A stretch of 64,000 nucleotides of DNA from Hyposmocoma kahamanoa (GCF_003589595.1 NW_020655294.1:1552251-1616250), one strand, 5' to 3'; positions 21,448 to 31,823 are shown, counted from the first letter of the stretch. Notes: generated from the letters alone by a model not told the origin. Numbers and translations: made by a program.

Positions 21448-21625
21448 GGCCCCATAACAGTTACTTTAAAAGACAAAGACGTAAGGGGCAATGCTACTAT
21501 TTCCATCACCCTGAGACATAAGTGGACAAGTTTTCATATGCCCGTAATTTCATCGGTACTACTGTTTGACGGCAGAAACCGTTATGGTTGCAGTACAAGG
21601 AGCTCTATTGCGACTATACTTTACT
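21448..21625 (+). repeat. RepA copy (plus), 5'-shortened
   Basis: It has CATAACAGTTAC, GGGGCAATGCTAC, CATCACCCTGAGACATAAGT, GCCCGTAATTTCAT, TTTGACGGCAG and GGAGCTCTATTGCG, with reduced first hairpin and missing middle parts. Confidence 0.65.
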
Positions 21626-21629
21626 TCAT

Positions 21630-22435
21630 GACATTATGTTCCCGCTAAAGTTTTTTTAGAGTCTTGTTTAGAAATCACTTGCTTTCCAGATGATAGTAAG
21701 CATGTATGTCGGTGAAGGCTCTTAAATTCTCCAGAACAATGTTGTATCCTACCGCTTTAACGGGTCATGGTCCATATAACACCTTTCAGTTTAGGTATCG
21801 CATAAAATAGGGAAGAAACGACTTCGCATATGTTACTAGAATACTCCAGGGTGGCCAACTATAGAGCAAAGTACTTAATATGTTGAGATTCTTAAAAGAG
21901 CTCGAGTGGCACGAGAAGGACCCTGCACTTGTTACACGCTAAATAGGCACCTCGAGTTGCGAATACCAGCCCGCATACCATCCAACGTGGTCTGGTATGA
22001 TGCTCATATCAGCCAAGCCTGATTAAAATTGAAGCCGTTCTTTTTTAAAATTAAACGTTCTGGTATATGTGGCCAGTGATTCGTCTGAGCGTTGTCATTC
22101 AACCTTTTCTTAGCGTGCTTCTAAATATGCCCATGAGTGTATAAGTATATAATAAGATCTCTTTAGAGGAGGCGACGGGACATTTGTGGGATAATCCCTT
22201 TATAAAACAATACATGTCCCAACAACCATGTAAACACACGAGCCAAAGTAAATATCCTAATTTACTTGTATGAACGCAAGACGAAATACAGCCTTCCAGT
22301 ACATTACATCACCTGTTAAACCTTCAATAACTCAGACGCGCAAAAGGCTCTTTAAGCTCGTATTAATTTGTAGCTTACACCGATGCGTATCTTATAATAA
22401 AATTACCTTAAACTGAAAATTAAATTATTTTTTCG
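21630..22435. other. No feature seen
   Basis: About 800 bp between a RepA copy and the jockey copy with no supported gene or repeat family match. Confidence 0.35.
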
Positions 22436-22439
22436 GATC

Positions 22440-23440
22440 TGATGTGCGTTAAATTGTTTTTCCAAACAAACAAATGTTTTGTTCGTTTCATCATTAATGT
22501 TAAAATTATTTGAAAAGTTCTTGTTAAAACGGCTGAAGCCCATCCTTGACGCAAACAATCTGGTACCTGGCTATCAATTTGGGTTCAAACAAAAACACTC
22601 TACCGGAGAGCAAGTGCAGCGAATCACCAACGTAATGGAAAACAATCTAGTAAACAAAAAGCTTGCTCTACCATATTTTTGGATGTAGCCCAAACTTTTG
22701 ATAACGTTTGCCGTAAAGGACTTATTCACAAACTATAGTCTAGACTGCCGAAACAATTTGCGGAAATATTAGAGTCCTACATTGCTATCAGGTTCTTTAG
22801 AGTGAGACAAGAGGGGGCCTTCTCTGAATTGAAGAAAATCGAAGCTGGAGTACCTCAAGAAAGTGTACTAGGCCCTATCATTTACCTGCTATACGCAGCT
22901 GATATTTATTAAGCTCAACGAAACAAAGTCAGTGCATATAGACTTTAGCTACAAGAAACCTAGGTATAACCCGCTAATTGTCAACAACCAGCAGGTACCT
23001 TAAGCGAATACCGCCAAATATTTTGGCATGATACTTAACGCCAAGCTTCAGTGAAAAGCCCACGTCAAGAAAAAACAAGAAGAACTAGACATTCGTCACA
23101 AAAATATGAACTGCTTGGCAGACAATGTACACTATTTGTAAGCAATAAACTATTATTGTAAAGCAGGTCCCAATGCCAGTTTGAACCTATGGTATAGAGC
23201 TCTGGGCTTGCACTGCAAAGACCAACATAGATACGTTTTCAGAATAAAGTACTTAGGAATATTGTGAATGCCCTTTGGTACGTACGAAATGAAGACCTCC
23301 GTCGAGACTTGGAAATGAAATTCGTAGACAAAATAGTGCAGCAGTACGCCGAAAACCCACCAACGCAGGCTTCACCATCACGTCAACGTCGAGGCCATCG
23401 AGGCCACAACGGATAAAACCATTTGAACTAGTATAGTGTT
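22440..23440 (+). pseudogene. Jockey-clade LINE RT, decayed and internally deleted
   Basis: RT text begins LMLKLFEKFLLKRLKPIL and continues PGYQFGFKQKHSTGEQVQRI. It passes FLDVAQTFDNV, the jockey form of the catalytic block, and GVPQESVLGPIIYLLYAADI. An internal deletion removes the ADD region and joins to LNETKSVHIDFSYKK. The tail includes NPLIVNNQQVP, KYFGMILNAKL and a closing HVNVEAIEA box near 23370, the usual jockey C-terminus. Stops occur in several places. The family is clear from VAQxFD and HVNVEAI; the element is dead. Confidence 0.8.
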
Positions 23441-23525
23441 AGTGTACGATTAAATCAAATACTGCCAGTGACACTGAACAAAAAGATCACATGGTAAAAG
23501 TGTCTTCGCTTATTTTTTTGTTTTA

Positions 23526-23705
23526 TAATATCAAGTGATGGGACGAACAAGTCATGCGCCTGATGGTAATCTACACACCTGTCCATAACAGCTGCAGTGC
23601 CACTCAGCTCTTTAAATCGTAAAGATCTGAGGAAAACTGCCACTGCGCCCGTCACCGTGAGACGTAAGTTGACAAATCCCATTTGCCCGTAATTTCACCA
23701 CTTAA
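23526..23705 (+). repeat. RepA copy (plus), 3'-truncated
   Basis: An intact beginning (TCAAGTGATGGGACGAACAA, GTGCCACTCAG, GATCTGAGG) runs through GTCACCGTGAGACGTAAGTT to TAATTTCACCA, then stops before the second hairpin. Confidence 0.7.
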
Positions 23706-23884
23706 AGATGCTACAAAAGTATGAATATGAAAATTGCCAGTAGGTGAATTCTTAGTTGAATTTGTTTATTCATTATATTAAATGAAGTGTAAATTACTTA
23801 TTAGTCTTGTATTTGGCCAGATTGTAATGTATTCATAATGTACTTTAGTGGTATCTTATAAATAAATTTAAAAAAATTGATCTG

Positions 23885-24095
23885 TCAAGATAGATAGATA
23901 GATAGAATCTTTATTCACCACCATGACAAATACATACACAGACACATGATACAGACATAGACGTAACACAGTAATGTATTCCACTAATATCTCTCTTGGA
24001 AGCATGGCAAAGGCGCTGACTCAGCATAAATGACGCGGCTGCCCACAACGCTATAGGACAGAGACGCCACTCTTAAAACCCAAAACAAAACCAAT
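23885..24095 (-). mobile_element. LINE 3' end with (TATC)n tail
   Basis: On the minus strand a 3' UTR-like stretch ends GGTGAATAAAGATTC and then (TATC)n, seen on the plus strand as TAGATAGATAGATAG at 23889-23904. An AATAAA signal just before a short tandem repeat fits LINEs whose tails are microsatellites. No coding sequence is kept. Confidence 0.45.
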
Positions 24096-24695
24096 TTAAT
24101 TCAATTCAAATTGTAACCAATTGAATTCAATCTTATCAATCTATTTATTTATTAGCCACTCCTATTTCCAATTTCTGCATATTTAAAAGATACTCCTGCA
24201 GCTTCTGCTTGAAAGTTCTTTTTGTGACGCAAAACAATTTTTCCTGTTTCTCCTCCGATAATTCGCCTTAATATTAATACCTCCAAAAAGTTCCTTAAAG
24301 TGAACTAGGATCTACTCACGGTTTTCCATTTTTGTCCCAAATTTTACCATTTTTCTCACCTTTTATCGAAATCGTTCCCAAAGGTTCGTTACAGTATAAG
24401 CAGCAGTCGGTTCATCTTCGTTCAGCGCGGCAACTAATCCGCGGTGGGCCGTTGCAAATTTATTGCACGCCTTATTCCGGCTTATTCTATTACAGCCCTC
24501 ACTATTTAAGCCAACTCAGAGCGTTGCCACTTTAACTGCAATTAATCTTAATTCTTTACTTATGAATGTCTAACTTCTTGACGGCTCGTGCAAAGTTACA
24601 GCGATTTACTCATCGGGTCATTTTTTATGCAACAAAAGGTTTATAATAAAAATTGTAATAATCTGTAATAAAGGTAATCTGGCAGGGGAACTTCA
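24096..24695. other. No feature seen
   Basis: About 600 bp with no supported gene. A plus-strand ORF at 24332-24535 has no recognisable domain. Confidence 0.35.
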
Positions 24696-24699
24696 GCAT

Positions 24700-25035
24700 A
24701 TAAAGCAAGTCCTACATGCGAATAAGTTGAAGATTCCACTCCAATGCCGCAGGCCCCGTATGAAACCACCAACAGTCGAGCGAAGACCTGCTATCTTACC
24801 TTACGTGAGAAGTGTTACAGACAAGATCGGAAGAGTTCTCAGGCGTGCATCTATCAAGACCTATTTCAAGCCCCTGAGGAAGATTTCTCAGTTCCCGAGA
24901 CCCGTGACATATAACATCCCCTTACAGGATGCAGAAGTTTACAAGCTTGACTGTGAGTGCGGTCTCTCTTATATTGGACAAACAAAGCGAAGTATTTGTA
25001 GCCGCGCCGACACCTATAAACATATTGGTACCTAA
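24700..25035 (+). pseudogene. Penelope-like RT/GIY-YIG protein, linker and nuclease start
   Basis: The frame reads LPYVRSVTDKIGRVLRRASI, then KTYFKPLRKISQF and PLQDAEVYKLDCECGLSYIG. LPYV..(S/T)DKI..L and IKT.FKP...(L/I)SQ are linker signatures of Penelope proteins. E-V-Y...Y-I-G with the paired C-x-C (DCECG) is the GIY-YIG nuclease start. The copy breaks off at RSICSRA and is followed by unrelated sequence. It is a second, independent copy beside 25118-25432. Confidence 0.85.
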
Positions 25036-25117
25036 GTACCTATGTCATTCAATATAACAATATAGCAATTTAGAACAATCTGATTTGAAGTCTGGATAGG
25101 AATGAGCACACATAAAA

Positions 25118-25432
25118 AATACAAAATGAAAAATGTTGCGTATATTTGTTTTTTCAAACGAACCGACGTTTCGGGCCGTTTACAGGTCCCATGGTCACGG
25201 TTGACTGAGGTGGTACAGTCTTCAATCCCCTTACAGGATGCAGGAGTTTACAAGCTTGACTGTGAGTGCGGTGTCTCTTATATTGGACAAACAAAGCGAA
25301 GTATTTGTACCCGCGTCAAAGAACATATAGCTGATGTCAAACGCCGTCGCGTAAACAAGTCTGCAGTCTGCGAGCATGTCATGGATAAACCTACACATTC
25401 AACGAACAAAAGGTTTTTTATTTACTTATTGT
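25118..25432 (+). mobile_element. Penelope-like element, 5'-truncated with reversed terminal block at its head
   Basis: A reversed terminal block (25130-25228: TTCAAACGAACCGACGTTTC, CAGGTCCCATGGTCACGG) is joined in the order seen in Penelope-like inverted copies to the coding strand at CCCCTTACAGGATGCAGG. Coding then runs GVYKLDCECGVSYIGQTKRS, ICTRVKEHIADVKRRR and AVCEHVMDKPTHS, i.e. the GIY-YIG core with its Y, R and H positions present. It ends in AT-rich sequence at about 25410. The RT domain is absent. Confidence 0.8.
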
Positions 25433-25439
25433 AACATGC

Positions 25440-25745
25440 ACATAGTTCTCTGATGGACCGAATCCCTAACGAGGTCATACGTCAGAGAACTAAAGTGACC
25501 GACATAGCTCGCAAAATCAGTAAGCTTAAGTGGCAGGTGGGTTGACCGCCGATGGAGCAGACTTGTTCTGGAATGGCGACCACGTCAAGGAAAACGAAGT
25601 GTGCAAGCAAGATGGACGGACGACCAGAACAAGGTGGCCGGCAGTGGCTGGATAGCGGCACAAGACCCGGAAAGTTGGCGTGCTCAAGGGGAGGCTGTCC
25701 AGCAGTTGATGAGTGTGAAGTGTGTGATGACCCTGAATAGGGCAC
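25440..25745 (+). pseudogene. RTE-type LINE protein, C-terminal tail
   Basis: Frames read MDRIPNEVIRQRTKVTDIAR, then KISKLKWQVG. After a frameshift come WRPRQGKRS, ARWTDDQNKVAGSGW and AAQDPESWRAQGEA, then VQQ. This series (RNEVIRxRTKVTDIxxxIxKLKWxxxG, RWTDD...VAGxxW, GEAxVQQ) is the usual end of lepidopteran RTE-type endonuclease/RT proteins. At least two frameshifts are present. A shorter relative is at 63455-63605 on the minus strand. Confidence 0.7.
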
Positions 25746-25915
25746 TGCAAGTCAAGATATTGCATACAATAAAATCAAACAAAACAATATTATAATTTTG
25801 AATGGAAATTGAAAGGCATAGACAAAAAAATGTTAAATATTTAAAATTGATGTCAAAATAATTTAAGACCTAAAAACAAAACAAAAAACATGAACAAGTC
25901 TTGATCCTGGTGCTT

Positions 25916-26665
25916 AGAGTCGATATTATCTCAGCTCGAATTCGAATTTTTCTCGTCCTAATACGGTTCATTTTACTTAGGTCGAGTGGCAGGGACGCTG
26001 GTTTTATTTCATAATTTATTTTTTTACAAACGAAATTAAAGCCATTTGAAAATGTATATCGTATACTATACTTATTGTAATTAGTTCAATTGGAAAAGTT
26101 TGTAACCCCAACTAGCCGTGAACAGGTACACGGCAATGAAATGGGAAACTTCAGGTCCACAAAATTTATTAAAGAAGTAAAGTTTAAAGAAAGGGCTCTA
26201 AATGGGCCGAGAAACTGAATTACAGAAATAGATACATGAAGGCTGTAGACTTATAAATTGTTACACATGATTAGCTTATTAACAGCTCCGACTGTTGTGG
26301 CGGTCGAGCTGGGAGTGACCGTGGTACGAAAACAAAATGAGAAAGTGAAGGAAGATGGGACAATTCAAATTTAAAAATTAAATATATGTAAAATAAAAAA
26401 AATGATAAGATACAAGCGGAGAGAGGCGACACAAAGAGGTGAGATGACGGTGTAAGGAGGTCACACCGTCACAAGTTGATACAAAAAACATCATTGGTAT
26501 ATGTACAGTACGTATTGAATACAGCAGTTTTCTTGTTAAATATCGAGGTAAATTTGTGTCTTTTCTCCATCGTGAAAATTCTTAACAATCGTGTTTTCAC
26601 ATCACACAGGAATCAGTGTGTATCCTTTAATTTACTATATATTTATTCCAATTCATCGCTTTCAA
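25916..26665 (+). repeat. RepD copy 2 with about 390 bp insert
   Basis: Both flanks match RepD copy 1 (5418-5762): the left flank to about 26092 (TTTTTTACAAACGAAATTAA), the right flank from about 26481 (CATCATTGGTATATG, TTTTCTTGTTAAATATCGAG). The intervening stretch is absent from copy 1. It contains short ORF-free sequence with a GC-richer middle (GTCGAGCTGGGAGTGACCG). Its ends have no obvious TIR. Confidence 0.55.
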
Positions 26666-26699
26666 TAATCAAAGCTATTTGGGGTAGTATAGATGCTTA

Positions 26700-26850
26700 A
26701 GCTATAAATCGCAAAGATCTGAAGGGCACTACTGCGCCCGTCATTCTGAGACATAAGGTCCTTCAAAACCAGAACGCAGAAATGCTCAGAGTACCGTTTG
26801 ACGGCAGGAATAAGTATGGTGGCAGTAGTTCCCTAGACGGACTTGTGGGA
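26700..26850 (+). repeat. RepA copy (plus), partial
   Basis: It begins at the second arm of hairpin 1 (AAATCGCAAAGATCTGAAGG), lacks the AAGTTGACAAG to CAGCACC part, and ends at CCCTAGACGGACTTGTGGG. Confidence 0.65.
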
Positions 26851-27255
26851 CAAATATTAAATTTATACGTAAATTATCAAATTGTAATAACGAGAATTAA
26901 TATCAATTATAATAAATTTTCTTTATAGGAAGCTTAAACGTGTCTAAAATATATTTTTCGTAATTAAAATATAAAAACGACTTGTCATGTGATTGAATTT
27001 CAACTTGTTGGTAAATATTTTGTCATTGTTTCCATCCTTTTATACATATATCATAGGTTTGGCTTAAAACATGTTGTTTAAAAATCTTCTTATATTTATA
27101 TAAAATCATTCAATCATTATAAAATCATATCATTACTGTTTTTAACGGAAATAAAATTATGTTATAAAACCAATGGCGCCACCAATGGCTCCACACTGCA
27201 AAGCAATCTCGTTTTCGCATTGGATAAACCAACCACAGGAGTGGTATTTGTTCTG

Positions 27256-27265
27256 TATAAAAGGG
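27256..27265 (+). promoter_or_regulatory. Orphan TATA-like box
   Basis: TATAAAAGGG in TTCTGTATAAAAGGGCTTGC, with AAGTCCGATTGCTGAGCAGT about 35-50 bp on. This could be an initiator of an unseen transcription unit or of a decayed retroelement. No gene follows, so function is unsupported. Confidence 0.25.
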
Positions 27266-27444
27266 CTTGCTAATGGTATTTTAATTGAATTAATAAGTCC
27301 GATTGCTGAGCAGTAAGTAAGTTAAGTAATCACTATTTCATTTTTATTGTCATTATATTTCTTTATGTATTTCTGTATACATTATTGTTAGTACCCTGCA
27401 ATTTCCTTTAAAAAAAATTATTGCTATACCTTACATGGTATGTA

Positions 27445-27824
27445 CCTTAGAACAATAACGCATAGAATGATAATGTCATATCAAACGAACTGTCACAAGT
27501 GAGGCAAAAATCAAATTCATGTAGGCTAGTTTTAGTAGTAGGTTTTAGTTCGGTTTTAGTGAATATTTATATAAAAATACAAGTTGATACTCGTTACTTC
27601 CTTGTGGAATGTGATGTTAGTATCTATTTTATGTTTATCTGGCGTATTTTTACACTCATTTACCGCACATTTCGTCATTTTTAGCTAAAATTCTGGAGCT
27701 GTTCGCGGTGCAAGTTGACCTTGAGCACTGAAGGCCCGCCCGCTCGTGTAGGCCCTTTGGGAGCGCTTCAATTTGCCTCACTTAGCGTGTGCGGGCTAGG
27801 TTTCTATGCGTTATTATTCTAAGG
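27445..27824. mobile_element. TIR element, 380 bp, with TATGTA flanks
   Basis: The left arm CCTTAGAACAATAACGCATA and the right arm (reversed: CCTTAGAATAATAACGCATA) match over about 23 bp with one difference. A second inner pair, GTGAGGCAAA and TTTGCCTCAC, lies at about 27500 and 27770. TATGTA flanks both ends (27439-27444 and 27825-27830). The duplication could be 6 bp, or TA with chance extension, so the superfamily is open. An unremarkable small ORF lies inside. Confidence 0.65.
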
Positions 27825-28244
27825 TATGTACCTATTCTAATGTGAATACTATACTTGTTTTAGAGCGTTAAAACGATATTAACTTTCTGGGCTAATATGT
27901 CCAATAGGTAAATAGGATCTGACCTGTGCTTTGTTTGCTTGTATTTACAATATTCCTACCATAGTTCAGGTTTAGGAATCGATAAAGTAGATTTATTTAA
28001 GGTACGCCCCCTTTTGTTTAATAATTAGATGTTTTTGAACTGGAATTAAATATTACATTTGAAGCTTAGAATTTAGTATAGAAACTCTTCCGCTAACAAA
28101 ACCATTCACAAACAGTTCTACTGCTACTAAATTATAAAACTATTTCCTGATTTGCAATCTAGATATTAGGTATACTCAATGAACGCTCGTCATAAGTTGG
28201 CAAGGCATTGAAGCTTTTTTTTCCATCCTCTAATCATTGTAGTT

Positions 28245-28375
28245 TAGTTGTGACACTGACATTGCACCTGTCACCCTGAGACATAAGTTGTCAAATCCCA
28301 TCTTATCCTTCAAAACGCGAACGCAGTAATGCTCACACTATTTCTGGGACGCAGAAATAGGTAAGGTTATGTAAC
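28245..28375 (+). repeat. RepA copy (plus), partial
   Basis: It has GCACCTGTCACCCTGAGACA, AGTTGTCAAATCCCAT, CCTTCAAAACGCGAACGCAG and GCAGAAATAGGTAAGG; both ends are lost. Confidence 0.65.
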
Positions 28376-28573
28376 AGATAACCGCTGAAGGCTCCGTGAA
28401 CATAAAAATGTACATAAAAATGTGAAGTGATTCAGAACCCAGACAATATTATTCTTACGATCACATAAAAGCCCAGTGTAGATTATAATGAAAATATCAC
28501 ATTCAAATTTAGTACTGTATATTCTATATGACAATGTTATCTATAAAAATACGTTTTTCATCTTAGACCTTTG

Positions 28574-28622
28574 ATATAATGGACGAAAATTACAAAATTA
28601 CATATTTAATTACCGATGAAAT
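28574..28622 (-). repeat. RepF fragment (minus)
   Basis: The reverse of the central RepF text ATTTCATCGGTAATTAAATA to AATTTTCGTCCATTAT found in the complete copy 43201-43612. It is a small displaced and inverted piece. Confidence 0.5.
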
Positions 28623-28942
28623 GTGATTCCGTTTGTTGTGCAATTAGATTGTTTGAACTAAAATTGTTTGTAATTGACATTTCATTTCGAATAAAACTTC
28701 ATCTCGACTGACATTAGAATTGACGTCGAAACAAATTGTTTTGTTTTTCAGAGATGTTCGAAATTTGAATGAAATAATAAAATTGAATTCGATGTTGTTT
28801 AGCAAGCAATAATAAGATTTTAACAGATAAGAAAATTGTTCTAACGAAGTAGTATGTCTTTATGCTGGTCGTAATTTGCGGTTTTCGAAAACATCATAGA
28901 GGGATTTATGATATAGATTTTAAGACTTGCGTGGTTATTCAC

Positions 28943-29122
28943 TAAATGATTATCACTAATATCGGGTTTCTTACCACGGTATGACTTCTTTTTATTTTCC
29001 CGATATTTCGGAACGGTGGCACGCTCCATGGTCACGGGTTGACTCAACTCGTGACCATGGAGCAGTAAGTAATAAGAAGTCATACCGTGGTAAGAAACCT
29101 GATATTAGTGATAATCATTTAG
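28943..29122. mobile_element. pLTR2 palindrome (two blocks head to head)
   Basis: The outer arms of about 49 bp (28943-28992 and 29073-29122) are near-perfect reverse complements beginning CTAAATGATTATCACTAATA and containing TTTCTTACCACGGTATGACT. Inner arms GCTCCATGGTCACGGGTTGA and its complement (about 29020-29062) meet at a short centre. The right half lacks the CCCGATATTTCGG segment. The block resembles the Penelope-like terminal block in layout, and inverted terminal pairs are typical of that class. No ORF is enclosed. Confidence 0.6.
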
Positions 29123-29263
29123 GGTTTATGATATGTGTTTTGTGTAGATAAAATCTTTTATAAGTTCATTTTCCTGAACAAAATTTCAAATGAAGTGTTA
29201 GGTACTGTCCCTCCGTGTGGCATAGCCTTGAGACGCCCTGTAGGTATAATTACAAGCTTCAAG

Positions 29264-29422
29264 ATCAAGTTAACTGGTCGATTTGAAGTGAAACAGTTGA
29301 CGAAGTTGTTTCGAACTCGGGCTAGCCAATCGTAGCGCTGTTGTCACAGTAATGCTATGGCAGAATAGTTTTCAAACAAATTAAATGACATTTCGTCTCT
29401 ATTTCTGGTTATATACTCGATG
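29264..29422 (+). repeat. RepF MITE, right-hand part
   Basis: It matches the right half of RepF: CAAGTTAACTGGTCGATTTG, GGCAGAATAGTTTTCAAACA and the terminal TCTGGTTATATACTCGATG. The left TIR is absent. Confidence 0.6.
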
Positions 29423-29429
29423 AGGGCTA

Positions 29430-29780
29430 ATAATATGTGTATAGATAAAGCAGTGTATATAACTCTACTTAAGTAGGCATTAAAACACTCGTGTGATATT
29501 TTTATGTACCCACGCGCGTATTTTAATCCCTTTCATTATGTAACAGTCACTTAAACTGCTATAGTTTACAGGAACTGGAATGAGAGTGCGCAAGTGTTAC
29601 AAACTGAATTTAGACATATTATTTTAAACATTCACCATGAAAAGAAATTAACAAGAAGCAAAATTATCAAAAGAGTGAGAAATTTTGAGTATTTGATAAC
29701 TTAAATTGATTGTAAGTTGCAGTTAAATGTATCTATGTATGTCTTCACAGGCTTTTGATCAGTATAGTATAATTACGTAG
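29430..29780. other. No feature seen
   Basis: About 350 bp of AT-rich sequence between RepF and the mariner TIR. Confidence 0.35.
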
Positions 29781-29948
29781 AACGCACTATAAGTTTCCGG
29801 ACCTGGCCAGTTACTTAAACAATATTTAAAAAGTAATTACAACATTTCAAAATGGAACTCTTTGTCTGTAGAATACAGTTTGTTTCATCTGACTGTCACT
29901 TGTTTTAACATCGTGACGTCATTATAGAAATTGGTTGTCTACATCACC

Positions 29949-30983
29949 ATGGATTTAATTTGTGAAAATTTTCGTAGTATGATTTTCTACGACTTTAAGT
30001 GTAATTTAACAGCTCAGCGGAGCTTCGCTCGGCTTCAAACTGCTTTTGGCGATGAAGCACCATGCAAGACGACCATTTATAGCTAGTTTGTAGAATTCAA
30101 ACGCGGTCGTGTGAATCACAGTGACGAATTTTGTGATGGTCGCCCGTCTACTGCTGTGAACAACAAAAACATCGATGCTGTGCGCCGTATGATCAAAACA
30201 GACTGGCATGTGATATACCAAGAGATTCGGGCATCTTTAGGCATAGGCATGAGTCAAATACAATCAATACTACACAAACATTTGGGTGTGAATATGCTGT
30301 GCTCTCGATGGATCCCACACAATTTGACTAAGGCTCAAAAAACGGATCGCGTATTGGTGCAATGCCATGCTTACCAGAGTCAACGAAGGGGCGTCAAATT
30401 TGGTGTGGAACATAGTAACAAGTGACGAAACATGGATTGTTAGTTACGATCCCAAAACAAAGCAGCAATGGAGCGTATGGGTCTTTCGAGATGAGGTAGC
30501 GCGCGTGCAAAGTGTCTCTAAGCGGATGATTGCTTTTTTTTATAATAAACCTGGACACGTGGCTACTGTTGCTTTGGAGAATAGTTGTACCGTGAATAAT
30601 GATTGGTACACGACCATTTGTTTGTCGGAAGTTATTAACAAACTCCGTAAAAATATCCGTAAACGCCGTATCATCATGCACCACGATAATGCCAGTTCTC
30701 ATACGGCCAGACAGACAAGTGAATTTTTGAAGGTGAATGTCGTTGACCTTATGAGCCATCCCGTTTACAGTCCCGACCTGGCACTTTGTGACTTTTATTT
30801 ATTTCCAAAAATTAAGTACCAGTTACGCGGTCAACGATTTTCATCACCTGAAGAGGTTGTCGAAGAGTATGAAAAATATGTTTCACAGATTGTCACGGAG
30901 GAGTGGCATAAATGTTTTCAAAATTGGTTCATTCGTATAAAAAGTGCATTAACGCTAACGGAGAATATTTTGAGAAACAATAA
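29949..30983 (+). pseudogene. Mariner transposase, broken (DD34D)
   Basis: The start MDLICENFRSMIFYDF precedes a helix-turn-helix region (CKTTIYS, then VRRMIKTDWHVIYQEIRASL) and a catalytic domain with TSDETWI, MHHDNASSHTA and YSPDLALCDFYLFP. Exactly 34 residues separate the second and third catalytic aspartates, defining mariner. Three lesions are visible: an in-frame TAG at 30084 in the position of a usual tryptophan (compare NWF in copy 2), a 2 bp loss near 30349 and a 1 bp loss near 30940. The ancestral stop is TAA at 30981. It cannot make a working transposase. Confidence 0.9.
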
Positions 30984-31003
30984 ATTCATTTTTGACCATT
31001 TAT

Positions 31004-31231
31004 CATTGACTTACAATTATATGGACGTCGGGTCCGCGCTAAAAAGTGTCCGCACTTGTAAGGCGCTAAAATCGTATACAGAGCGCGACACTCCGCTTTA
31101 GTCTTCATTTGTTCTACTGACAGCGCGATACTGCGATGACATTACAATTTAAATTTCGAATAGGTTGACTTGGGACATTTTTTTCGTGGTTTTTGTATTA
31201 GACCCGTCGTCCATTTATTTGTAAGTCAATG
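31004..31231. mobile_element. MITE nested in mariner, 228 bp, 8 bp duplication
   Basis: The ends CATTGACTTACAA and TTGTAAGTCAATG are perfect 13 bp inverted repeats, extending to about 24 bp with three mismatches. CCATTTAT occurs on both sides (30996-31003 and 31232-31239), and the second mariner copy, with a single CCATTTAT, is the empty site. An 8 bp duplication suggests hAT or P-type mobilisation. The interior is GC-richer (GCGCTAAAAAGTGTCC, GAGCGCGACACTCCGC) and non-coding. The mariner frame reads into it by accident. Confidence 0.9.
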
Positions 31232-31299
31232 CCATTTATAGTATTTTTTCTTATTCTTTCCGAAAACTTATAGTGCGCCCCACATAGTGTTTTTTTTTA

Positions 31300-31400
31300 C
31301 ATTTGGCGGGTTCGATTCCCGATTCCGACAGGCGATTATTTGAAAATCTTTGAATGCAGTTCGTATTTATTATATTATTTTAAAATCAAAATTAAGTCTT
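31300..31400 (+). mobile_element. SINE fragment with B box
   Basis: GGCGGGTTCGATTCCCGATT contains a perfect pol III B box (GGTTCGATTCC) followed by CCGACAGGCGATTATTTG-type SINE body. The A-box half is missing. It differs from SINE-S in its body. Confidence 0.4.
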
Positions 31401-31508
31401 CTTTCTACAATATTTGTATCTACGGTATTTGGGATACTTTCCCTCCATGTGACAAAGTTGTGAGACCTATATTTAGAACATTTTAATGTACATTGGATAC
31501 TTGATTTC

Positions 31509-31630
31509 TTTGAACATGTTGCCAGAAAAGACGGGCTTGGACTGGAACAGTTAATGGTTACCGGACGGATCGACGGTAACCCTCCGAGGAGTCACTGTCC
31601 CCCAAGATGGTCCGACCATCGTAGTTAGCC
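31509..31630 (+). pseudogene. LINE protein C-terminal fragment
   Basis: The frame reads FFEHVARKDGLGLEQLMVTG, RIDGNPPRSHCPPRW, then SDH. The pattern F(G)HVARR-x-LExLMVxGxxxGxxPRGRxPxRWSD is the end of a common insect LINE protein. Some consensus residues (G and R) have changed. Only about 40 residues survive. Confidence 0.6.
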
Positions 31631-31823
31631 AGAGAACAAAAAAGTAACGAGAATGGACACTCTCCGCCCCTCCCTAACTTTAGATACCGCACCACGCCCC
31701 GCACATTGACGGTCACATTGACTGAACAGCAACAAGGCTGTCGGTAAGCCGTTTTCGCGCTAAGGCGGCTTTTGATGCTAGATGTTAATATATATGTAAA
31801 ATCATTGTACATTACTATTTATA

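Larger units (their letters stand above)
29783..31277 (+). mobile_element. Mariner copy 1 (Tc1/mariner superfamily), with nested MITE
   Basis: Inverted ends CGCACTATAAGTTTCCGG (29783) and CTTATAGTGCG (to 31277, reading CGCACTATAAGTTTTCGG when reversed) frame a mariner transposase pseudogene. The 3' non-coding part is split by the 228 bp element at 31004-31231. Without that insert the copy would be about 1.26 kb, the usual mariner size. The TA duplication is not clear at the present ends. A second copy lies on the other strand at 41796-43047. Confidence 0.85.

Noticed and set aside
30394..30759. 121-codon minus-strand ORF
   Set aside because: Antisense shadow of the mariner transposase.
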